Below, piece after piece: positions 28,501-40,500 of a DNA stretch of 64,000 bases. The notes below the pieces were generated by a model, which ran no database searches, had not been told where the DNA came from, and was given only the letters and a program-made list of their open reading frames with translations. Made by a program: the position numbers and the translations under genes. Numbering within the stretch: position 1 is the stretch's first letter; each line of letters starts with the position of its first letter. Origin of the DNA: Tamarix chinensis (lineage: Eukaryota > Streptophyta > Magnoliopsida > Caryophyllales > Tamaricaceae); assembly GCA_030549775.1 (NCBI GenBank), contig CM060171.1, positions 2,038,001-2,102,000 on the forward strand, written 5' to 3'.

Positions 28501-31500
28501 CTAACTTGATTCAAGATATATATAGTAAATGAATAAGAAAAAATTATCAAGCATGATTTTTTCAATAGATTTAATATTTCTCAATAAATTATCGATTTAT
28601 TGATAATATTTTCCGATTTATTAGTGATATTAATTTATCGTCAATTTACTGGCCGATAAATATAAAATTTTAAAACCATAACGTATCAGTAGTTTCGCGT
28701 TGCGGTTGACCCAAAAAATACTAAATAGAAGCTACTACATTATAACGGAACTGCTATTTAATTGTACGGGTACAATTACCTACCAGTGGTGGTGGATCGC
28801 TAAAGTATGTGCATTTTATACTGGTCAAATACCCCTTTACAGCTAATCCATTACAGCGGTGTTCGTCAAAAAAGTGGTCTGTTTGCATGAAACACCCTGC
28901 TTCATAGTGTTTGACAGAGACAAGGTGTTCATTAGTTGCTTTTGGCAAGAATTATTTCAATTACAGGGCATGATGAAGTATAGCTCTTAGTGGTTAAGGC
29001 GTGGTACGTGGCTCAGGAGGTTGATTCGAATGTCGGAGGACGAGCTGCAGTGTGAGTTTCAATGTTGGCTCCTTGTGGCGTAGGGACCTGACTTGGCGCT
29101 AGGTCACCGTGATTTACCTCCCTCTGAATTACGCCTTTTGGCTCAGGAAGTATAGCTCTACCTATCATCCCTAAGCGGACAAGCAAACTGAAGTAGTCAA
29201 CGAAACCACTAAACCCTACCTCCAGTGCTTTGCTTGGGACAAGTCTAAATAATAGGTGAAATGGGTTTCGTGGGCAAAATTCTGGTACAATACATCCTAC
29301 CATGTTACCACTCACACAACAACCTCTACAATGTACAGTCGACCAACACCTACTCTAATTTGATATAAACAAGTGGTTGCTTTGTTTGATGTTGTAGATG
29401 AAGAATTACATAAGCGAGACCTAGTGTTAGCAAAGTTAAAGCAGCATATGGAGCATTCACAAAAGATCGCGAAGGCCACTGCTAAACACAAGAGGGATGT
29501 CAATCTGGAGGTATGGGATTGGGCATATGTTAAGCTCAAACCATACTGGCAGTTATCCTTAGCCAAAAGGATAAATGAAAAGCTAACTCCACGATTCTCT
29601 TGGTCATATCAAGTGATAAGCAAGGTGGTAGCCTACAAGTTTGCATGAACCAATGCCCATTCACCTGGTCTTCCATGTTTCATTACCAAAGTAATTTGTG
29701 GGTCCTGAACAACAACCTAGCCATTCCCTATTGCCCTCACTAAGAATCTAGAATCACAAGTGCAGCCGAAAAAAGTTTAGGGTTCTACGTTACAATCAGA
29801 GGGGTCAACTTGAGGTCTTGGTGAAGTGGATTGAGCTTCTGGAATTTAAAGCTTCTGAGGAAGGATTTGAGGCTATGAACGCACAATTCCCTACTTTCCA
29901 CCTTAAGGATAAGGTGAAAGTTTGGGAGGCGAGTGTTAATAGGCCCATTACTAAATACATTTATGTTAGGAAGAGTCGTTAAGGCTAATGGGCTGGGTAG
30001 TCCATTAGGAAGGAAATAACATAAATTAGTTATGGGCATGGGAATCTGTGAGGTGGTTCAGTTAAGGAGGGGATCTATATAGGCATGTAGGAGCAGAGGG
30101 GAGAGAAAAAGACATATGTGGAGGATTCAGGCCCACGAAGTCCTATCCTTATTTCACTGAGCTACATTCTATCAATAAAATTATTCTTTCATCATCATCA
30201 TCTCTCAATTTGTCATCCCTCTTTGTTTTTATCTAACAAAAACATTATCACAAGATATTACCTGAACAAGCGGTGGCAGCTGATAGTGATCTCCTACTAA
30301 GACAAATGTTGAAGCAAACATCAAAGGCCCCAAAGATACCTACTAACACAAATTAATAGAAATTCACAGTGATAAGGCAGCGATCCAGCTCAGTAACTTT
30401 AACTCTGATCTTAGATTTTTTTAACCTAAATAATAAGAAACAATCTTCCATGTTAACATGCACATCTTTAATCAAGCAAAAAGCAGTTCCTCACTTTCCA
30501 TGTCATTGGAGAAAAAGATTTATCCATTTTATGAATAAAACTGGACTAAGCAAAACCAGAAATCAATATCAAGTTCAAAAATCATTTAGAGAAACAGCCA
30601 CCAAAAGGAATTGATCATACATATTTTCAATCATGATATAACTTCAACATGGAGGCTGTCTTTGCTTTTAGATTAGACACTCAGGTCTAGAATACTATCA
30701 TGAGGAGAGTTCACTACAGTTTCAGTGGTACAATACATTTTACATATGAAATGTAAAGTAAATACCATTGACTTATTATGCAGGGAAACACACTATAGAC
30801 AAGAAGTCAAGTAACTATCCACAACTGAGCTCAAAATTCATCAATTCAATATCCAAATAATAGAATGCACTAATTTATAAAGATCTTAATGAACCAAATT
30901 TATTCATAAAAGAAATACAAAGTTTGTAAAATGATAAATAGCATCAAAGCATAAAATAGTATAGAAACTTTTCAAAAGAAAAAAAAATGATAGACTACTA
31001 AAGAATAAAATTTATTAGGAACTATATATTTTCTTTAATGGGTAATGAAGTAGGGGTCTTCAAATGGGTTTTATTACAACCTATGCAGCCCATGTTCCCA
31101 ACCAGGGCAGGTTAGAGTTGGTAAATAGTAAATTTCAATCCAGCCCCATAGAATTGTGGGTCACCCGAATTAACCACAAGTTCATATAAACCAACAATCC
31201 AAACCCACTACTTCTAACACCATCACTACCAAGCCCAAGACAACCCCGACCAGGCCTTAACCCAACCCGCTCATACTCAGCCCACCAAGACTTGAACCAA
31301 ACCCATCTCATTCTCCATCAATTTGACCCATCTCGGGTTGTTGCCACCTGACCTAGCCAGCCTCAGGCTGCCCTACCTGACTCACCCTGCTACACACAAC
31401 TTAGGACCATCACACCTAACTCCACCTAATCTCACCCAAGTCTACACTGTCTCAACCTAACTCATCCCGAGCCCACCCTGCTCCGGCCTAACTCAATCCA

Positions 31501-34500
31501 AGCCTGCCTTGCCCTAAACTAACCAAACCAAAGTTGGTCAATGGGTCTAGACCTGCCACGACCTATCCCAAGCCAACCCCACATCGTCCAAACACAGCCC
31601 AAGCCTACCCCACTCCAGCATGATTCAGCTCAAACCTGCTCCACCACAAATTGACCCAACCTGAGCAATCCCAACTTGATAAACTGCACAACATCTAATA
31701 CTCTAGAAACTCCAAGATGAACAACGGAATTATAGGAGAAATAAATATATACCCAACTTTATGTCTCTTGAAATAAAAAGAATGAAATTAAAAAATATCT
31801 GCTAAAGTGAAATGAAAGTAAAGTATATACATTGAGAATCTGAAATATTTGCTTTAATCTACTAAAGTTCAAAAAGAATATTTTATTATAAATTAAAAGA
31901 AAAGTGCCAGCACATTGTAATAAAGAATATTATCATCCTTAATTAGTTATAGAAGTGACTACACTTATAAATATTAAAAAATTCTACTTCAGGTGTATTC
32001 TACAAATTTTAAGGTTGCAACAAATATAAATACATGAACAAAGAGTTCATACCGGCAAGGTAGTCTGCCCAGCCTCGTCCATGATGCAGACATCAAACTT
32101 TTTATTGGCAAGCAAGGGACTGGTGACACCCAAGCAAGTAACAGCAACTACATTCACTTCACTTAGCCTCATTCTTATTTTATCCACGGTATTTATTTGA
32201 GTAGCTGCCACAGCAAACACAAACAGTAAACGGTGGAAACAGAACAATGCCACAAAAAGATGGAAAAGTTCAGAACAAACCTGAAATACAATGAGCACGA
32301 ATTTCTTCTTGCACAACCTCATATCTTCCAATACGTAGAAAGTCTATCCCCTAAAACCTCCAAAAGTCAGAGAGGGAGATACCAAGTGAATACTGTATTA
32401 ACTCCAGATGCAAAACAACAGAAAGAAAAGACCAAACACGTCGAAACTGCAATATCAACCGAAGAAAATGGCACCATCAAATAAAGATGATCACCAATTA
32501 TACACACATCTGAGAACAATGCATAATTTTAAGCATCTGCAAACCCAAAGCCATCAATAATGATGCCAAAAATAAGAGCACTTAGCATGGATGGCTAAAA
32601 TCATCAAGAATAAGAAAATAGTCAAGATATCATTAACTACTATCATTAACTACAACTTTTGTAGTTGTATTCTTTATTTGTTCTCATTATTAATGAGTTT
32701 CTTCATTGGAATTTCAATAAATCTAGGCATATATAGAAAAAATATTTAATGTCTTATAAATAAAAAGCTTGCAGAAATTATGGGAAGACTTAAAAGGTTA
32801 ATATTTTGTGTTGGGAAATATCTGCGATTACCTCAGTTTTGAAATCTAAAATAAAATCTTCAAAACTAAGAACACAAGCACTATACAGAATAATAACAAA
32901 TCAAAGAAGAATTTACCAAACTTGAATCTTTATTGATATCCTTTCAAGCGATACAAGAATCAAGAACATTCTCCCCGTGTTTTTATCCTTACCAATTAAT
33001 CAAGAACAACCCTCTTGATTAATTCACTCAATTCCGGAACCCCATTTCCAATTGAGAATTTCCTAGATCTACTCTCTAGATCTATCGCACACTCCCGGGT
33101 TGAATTGTGCATATGCCTCACTTTTGCTTATCTCTCGACTCTATACAAAAAAGCCTTTAAATAGGCTTTAGAAAAAAACCTAGAACTAAATGTGAAGCGT
33201 TACAAACCTAAGGATGAAAAACAACCATAAAGTTTGGTAAAAATAACGGACGAAAACAATCAATACCTTTGGTAAAAGGCCTTAAATGTCAATTAATACT
33301 CTAATTGACTATACCATCCATTTCCTAAGGACCAATTAAACATTTGTCATAAATGTATTAATTGACCATACATCCTCCTTAGATTACGCACACCATCCTC
33401 CACTCTAGGTCCTTCCTGACCTCCATCACATTGGCTTGAACCCCGGTTTGAAAACCAACATTTTGCAAATCATATGAGATGGAGGGGGTAGATCCTTCTA
33501 AAAACCATTGAAATAGGCTTCTTATCTAAGACTTGATCCAAGCAAGAGTGATGTGGCACTATGGCAGCCCAGGGAAACCATTCTACGGATAAGGCATAAT
33601 CATACTGTTGTGCGAGCAGTGTTGACCATCTCACCATGCACTAAAACGAACACTGTTTTGAAAGCAGATCCTAGGTTATCAACTCTGTGAGTGAACCAAT
33701 CCACAAAAAACATAAGCAGTCAGCCGCAGGCTTCACAGTAAGACCAACTTAGGATTCTCTGATTAAAAAGGCATTTGGTTTCATAAACCACGGACCGAAG
33801 ACACTAATTCACAAACAACATTGTAATGCACTGCTGCTATAAAGTGTTTGTCCCCAGAAAAAGTGAAGCCTAGACTTCTATGATTAAAATTACATTTGGT
33901 TTCGTAAACCATGGACCGAAGACACTAGTTCACAAGCAACAACATTGTAATGCACTACTATAAAGAGTTTGTCCCCAAAAAAGGTGAAGAAAGAAAAATT
34001 AAAATCTTATTCACCACCTGTATACTGGAGAGTTTGCAAAAACCTTTCTTCAATACACATGTCCATTAATGTAATTTGGTTGCACACACAGCTAGAGATG
34101 TCTAATAAAACAAGACATACTGACAATAGATAATTCCGCATAACAGCAAAGGGTAACAAACTGAAAGCTCTTCGTCTCCTTTGAAATCTCCAGCGTAGAT
34201 TTAAAGATTGTGATTCAATTGAGGGGGAAAAATACGTCTATCATAGACATGTACATAAGCAAGTGGAAGGTGTTTGAAAGTAACAAAAATGAGGATAACA
34301 TCACATCATTCGAGTTTTCTCAGTCATAGGTTCCCTCAAACCGTATCAAGCGTTCAAGGTATATACAAAACTGCATTACTGCAACCAATACTATCACAGA
34401 ATATATGCAGCTTCGAGCATACAAAAAATGTAGACCAACAGTGGTTATTTATTAATTAATGTCTGAGAATTTTCAAAATGATTACACGATGAAAGAAACT

Positions 34501-37500
34501 TATGTTTTCCTACAGACTGAAAGAAGTGGGGAGGAAAAAAAAATGACCTGAGCTTTCAATTTGATAAGCAAATTATCAACAGCCGAGTTTGTGTAAGAAG
34601 TAAGCAGGATAGATGCACCTCGCATCAGCAAAGCTTTCACAGCATAAACCATAGTTGAAGTCTTGCCTGTCCCTGGCATTCCAAGGATAAGAGCATAGTC
34701 CTTTGCTGATAGTATCTGCAATTAAAGAAATAGAGCAAAGATGAAATTAAATATCATATATTAGGGTGTAGATAATCAAATACAATAATTTAAATGTATA
34801 AACTAAGCTCAGCGCAAAGACATAATTAAGGGTAACCTTGATGATCGCCCTACGTTGATCATCATTTAAGTTTCTCTCTGACCAAATATATGAAATTGCA
34901 GGATCTTGGCTGAGTATACATCCACTGTCGAACCTGGGGGCCTAGAGGAACACTAAAATGAAGTTCCCGTGCATGGATAAAAAGTAAATATTGCAACAAG
35001 AAAAGTCAAAAGATTTACCTCAAGATCAACTATCAGTGTCCGCAGATGAGCATTATGTACACCTTGTAAAAAGAGTTGTACAAGGTTGAACCTTCAGCAG
35101 TAAATGCAAGGGAATGTCAATGCAAAAAACATATATATATATTTCCAGTCAAGAATACTGATGGGAACTTTGCAACTTGAGTCGGATATTCTCATCAAAT
35201 ACAACCGCATAATTCTCTTTCTCTATTTTGCATAAAGATACAACCACAAAAGCATTACCTCATAACAGAAAATGTGGTAGCGACTTCATCCTTGTCTATC
35301 CGCCAAACCACTGGGTAGAGATCCTCTGGCACTGAAGATTGGGTACTCCTAGGAAGTCTCAGTTTCTTTGAAAAAGATACCTACAAATTTAGAATATTTA
35401 AATCAAGGCCATTACAGCCTAGACAAAGCCATGCTTCAAAATTGAAAATTAAGAGGTTATTGTTCGTCATATGAACAAAGAGAAAAAGGGTGAAAATATT
35501 TCACAAAGTAGATAATACAAGTATAATCAAAATATCAGTCACATACCGATATGTGCGAGCAGCTAATATCTATTATACGTCCTTTAGCAACTGCAAGACA
35601 ATTTGATTCACTACTGAGTATCTGCACATCATTTACACATTGTGACAAAGTGAAAGGTGACATTTTGAGTAGGAACAAGAATTGGCAAAGATGAGGAAAA
35701 AAAAAAACTTAGCATTTAAAGATGAAACCAACAAATTATGTTTGGAAAAAATATAGAAAAATGTAATATCTTTTAGTATTACCCTCATTTCTTTAAAGAT
35801 TTTGCTAACAAGCAATTCTTTTCCACACCAAGTGATAACTTGTTCGCCAGGAAAAATAACATGTAATCCATATAATAAAATTGCAGCTGCAAACTCGATT
35901 GCAGCCACGGTATTACAATACTAGAACGTCGCAAAAGATAAATTATGCGTCACAATTATTGCGGCATAAATTTTTATTTTTATTTCACAACAATTCTTAT
36001 TTATTGATTATTTAATAAACTAGTATTATATATTATATTAGAAGCATTTAAATGATTCATTATATGTTAAATTATCCTATTAACACTCCATTTGTTGATT
36101 ATTTTTATAGTAGCTAATCTACAATATTAAAGTTATTCATAATAAATTATTACTATGTCACATTTATACACATTTACAATAAATTAAAACTATAGCAATT
36201 GTTAACTTATAATCCATTAGTCTAACTCTTTAACTAATGAAAAAAAAAACTAATATTTATATTAATTGACTAACGGCACTTAATTACTTATCCAAGAAAA
36301 ATATTAATATTTTACTTAAAAAATAGAGAAGACTAACAACTAATCTAGACAAAGAGACACAACATGCTTCTTTGACAATATATCAGAAAATATTACCGAT
36401 ATATCATCAATAAACTTGTAAAAAATTTATCCATCACATTTTATCCTTGTTGCATATCAGCAAACCTAAAAACCAATAAGTATCGGCCAATATTATATAT
36501 CGGACAAATATTTTATTCCAAGCAAACCTAATCCTTTTCATGTTATTATTATGGATGCAAGAAAAATAGAAAAAAAGTAACGAGTGACACAAAGATTTAC
36601 GTAGTTCAATAACGATGTGTTAACTATATCTACGCACAAAGAGGAGAACAACATTATTAATGCATGATGCTTAGATTACAGAATACATCAAGAGTTGGCA
36701 TAACACTCCTAGAACCCTAGAAACATAACACACTTTGGCTTACGGGCAGAAAAGATAGATCCACGAATTCAAGGCATCTCAACACATACGATGACATGTT
36801 TAAAGAGAGAATAATATTTGGAAAACATGCTTAATTTAGTACAGCAGCAGTCAGAAAATACTTGCAGAACATATCTGATTTTGAGAATATTAAATAAAAG
36901 ATGAAATTATTTGAAAATACCACATAGTCCCCATTCCGAAGTGAGCAACCTATATCATTCTCAGAAGAAGAGGAACTGCGCTGAATATCTTTGTCAGGAC
37001 TAGCTGTCTTAGCATCTTGGCGCACAAAACGATACACAAACTGGTTGCTATTGAAGGGATCTTGATGATGGACCAGACATGAGGAATCGAGAACCATTGA
37101 AGAGATGCTGCTGGTAGACTGTTTACTCATTAAAGCATGCGATTGCCACATATTATATCTGGAAAACTAAAACAGATAGAAACACGTCAAGTAACAATGT
37201 GCATCAATGTTATTCACTGTAAAAGATCAAAGGTATGCATAAATGATTCACACCTGCATATCTTTAGCTTCCAGGTCAATAAGTCGATCCCATTGTTTGA
37301 GGAATACAAGGTGGGAAGCAGTTAAGTGGCTAGTAAGTGAATCAAAAAGATCTACCAATCCACTGTTCTCAGCATTCCCACCATGAGCCTGGAACATTCA
37401 AAACAGAAACTGAGAGAACTTACAACAGTGTGCAGCATTATACAACCAACAAGCACTTTCTACGACACATCAAAACAGTAAAAAATTGCTTGTATGATAA

Positions 37501-40500
37501 AGGAGCATAAAGAATGAAAGGAGAAACTTTTTTTTTTCTGGTTAGCAATTCAATGAAGATGGGAGAAAAAAACTTGAATCGGAAACATCAAAAATCCTAT
37601 ACTAATATTTGAGAATTTTACCAACTTCATATAGACTGAAGCCTATAATTTACATTTCAATAATACAATCATGAGGTAAGGTATCTTATTCCATATGACT
37701 ATATGAGTGTTACACACATGGATCGCAAGCCTTGTGATGGGCTAGTCCCCCTCCCCCCCAAAATACCCATATTAATATAGCCTTCTTCATTTTCATATGG
37801 ATAAGGTGACAGAAGTAGCAAACAGTGATCATCATCCTACTTGTTACAGAAATGATGCGTACAATCATGCTCTCTTTAGCTCTCCCATTTCCTTTCTTGT
37901 CCCAGAACTAAATCTTATCATCATGTTTCCCTTTCTTCTTCTTTTTTTAACTAATGACACTCATTTTCTATAATTTCTAGTAGTGATTCATACAATCCGC
38001 TCACGAACAATATTCAAATGCACAAGACTTTTCTCAGTATGATTAAAATATCAATCCCACCAATACCCACACAGTGCATAAGCAAATGCAACTTTCATCA
38101 CAATTTGTTAGGCAAATGTTTTAGGACCATGATTGCCAAACGGCAGATGTTACCTTGTGATAAATGCTGCAGACACCAACATGACGACATCCTCTACATA
38201 TATTTGGACGCTAAAAATAACAAAATATAAACAAATAAATCCTTAAAATCCAGTAATGAGTCTAACGACAAAGCAATCAAATAGAAGTTCCAACAAAATG
38301 ACAATACCTTGAGCATTGGTGGCAATTTCTGCATCATTGATGCGTTCAGAATATCATGAGCTAGATCATTACGACGAATGATCAGCCCAACCAAGTCTGA
38401 TCTTCGAACAACAGTTGCCTTCAAATTCGGTCAAGATTTCTAAGATAAATTAGGAAGAAAATGGTATAAAAAAAAATAGAAAAAGATAATTCAAATCATA
38501 CTTGTGTGTGATCTGTCTGGAGGTAATATAGAAGCCCAGAATCAATATTTTCTGAGTACCTGGAAAACCACAGAACTTAGGAAGATGAGTAATATGTTGT
38601 CATCGTTAGTCTGAGCAATGTCAAATATTATTGAGGTAAGAAATAACCTCTCAGACATGAGAAGAGTGTACAATATCACTTGGGCAGAGTGTTCCATTGA
38701 TATCTGCTGAAAATGTAAATACTAAGATTAAATAATTAAAGAGAGCTGAGCTGGAAAAATAATTTTTCTACTTATTTCCTCTATTGCAATTCCATAATTT
38801 TCATGAAGGGATTTGGGGCTGAGGAGAGGGGCTCTAAACATTAAAAAACTTATAGTTTCTTCTGCACTCAAAGCGTCAACATCACAGAAGCTTGCCTGGT
38901 GGCCATTGCCTCCTTTGCCACTCTTAAACTCTAGAGGCATGATCTTTTCAATAGCTTCTCTGCCATTTGATTCAATCCTTACACGAACAGAGGCATCTAT
39001 CATTCCTTTCAAGCCATATTTTGGAGCCCAAGCCATTTCTTCAATATCAACGACCTATGTCAGAAATTTCTTGTTAAATACAGGCTACAGTGAAATGTGC
39101 ATCTAAAACAAATTCGGTACCGATGGTTATTGGTTAGTTACTGCTGCATGCAAATGCCATCAATGAAAAACTCCCCAAGCTAGGATGATGCATATGAGTA
39201 CAATTAATTAAGAGGACCTCACATTCCCCTTCAATGTCGGGATTATCAAAGGTTATCTGAGATCTAACAAAGGCAGTCGGGATTAAAGCAATATCATATC
39301 GGGTTTCACAAATGCAAACAGTACTTTTCCCTGTGAGTCCTCCTACGAAATTTCACTTTAGGTACAGGAAGAAACAACAAGAGAAGAAAGCAAGCTAGTT
39401 ACAGGCAGGTAGGTTCCTCACCTCAGATATGCCTACCCTTTTTAATCCATCGTCAGAACCAAAATGGACTGCAGGTGTTTCAGAGTTCTGCATAGACGTT
39501 GAGAAACATCAGAAATGAGTGTCAAAATGTTCTGAACCTAATTTCACATGAGATGGTAACAGACAGGCCAGAAAACATCTGTCTGTATTTTCACCGGCAA
39601 AACGCTATCTCTCCAGTGTTTCTCTTACCTGTTTTTTGCACCCTTTTGAGAATATAGGATCATTACTTTAATTCATTTTCAATCAACATAGTTTATGAAA
39701 ACTAACTCAAGACATTACAGATGGTCCAATGCTAGCATGTTCTGTCAGTAGAGGTGGGCTATGATCAAATAGACATAAGATGGAAGGAATATTTTGCAGT
39801 TATTATTCTGTCAGAATAGGTGGGCTGTGTGTTTGGGAACCTTGAGTCCATAAAGGATACTGCTGATTCATTAGGTGATTGTTAGGGGATATTTACTGTT
39901 AGTCCTTAAGTGTTTAGTCAGCAGTTTTGGACAAGTCACTCGGGAGAGAATATTTCTGTCATTAGCTACTGTTTCGTTCAATGGTGGGGGAGAGGGCATT
40001 TAATTTCGAGGCAGGAAGCCAGTGGGAAGTCAGGAGGCCACAGGACCTTGAATCTTGTTTATCCCTGTAGTTACTGAATTTTAACACAATTTCCAGCTCT
40101 CTTCTCTCAGTTTTCCCTCTCTTAATTAATTGTTTGCAATCATCGTGAGCAGTACCAATCATAGCACAAGAAAAGAGAGGATTCAATCACTATAACTTAT
40201 AGCTTGGTCAATGGCTATACATCTGATTAGGACATCTGACAGCGTTTGCAAACTGGAGGACAGTAGTTCAATTTTTTGTTGATTGGTTATGAACCCCGTA
40301 AATTGGGAGGCATATCTAATGTCAGCAACCATTGATAGTTCCCTACAGTTAGAGGGCTACTACATAAGTTGCTTAATTCAGCCATAACTTAACTACACTG
40401 ATTTAAGCAACTAAAATGGTTTAAATGCATAGTGATCTCCTGAGGAATTTCATAGGTATTCTGGACACTTACCTTTTTTGGCTTCCAGGACAAACGATGG

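Larger units (their letters stand above)
23684..30238 (+). mobile_element. Degenerate Ty3/gypsy chromovirus-like element in DNA2 intron 27, antisense to the gene
   Basis: 5' LTR 23684-24018 and 3' LTR 29934-30238 are homologous end to end. A degenerate Met-tRNA primer site follows the 5' LTR (24020-24033), and a GGGAGGCGAG polypurine tract precedes the 3' LTR. Coding order on the plus strand is gag (24037-25680), protease LIDSGT (about 25955), RT with FVDN in place of YxDD (26942-26953), RNase H (27040-27700), integrase (27950-29640, interrupted), then a chromodomain-like tail ending [10 protein letters not shown]. Many stops and frameshifts, so dead. Flanks AAGCA and AAACA differ by one base and may be an eroded duplication. 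Three later insertions sit inside it. Confidence 0.85.
30262..34715 (-). other. DNA2: DNA2 exons 24-27: SF1 helicase domain 1A
   Basis: Residues 1021-1176. Walker A is GMPGTGKT (Lys1038), motif Ia [12 protein letters not shown], Walker B/motif II DEAGQ (1142-1146), motif [14 protein letters not shown]. These are the hallmarks of Upf1-like superfamily 1B helicases. Exon 25 (70 bases) and exon 26 have compatible phases (1 then 2). The donor of exon 27 lies only 24 bases from the end of the gypsy 3' LTR in intron 27. Confidence 0.92.

Noticed and set aside
28975..29040. Functional tRNA gene
   Set aside because: A and B box words are present but the cloverleaf cannot be closed; it is the head of a SINE.
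38813..39106. 97-codon plus-strand ORF
   Set aside because: Antisense shadow of DNA2 exon 13.
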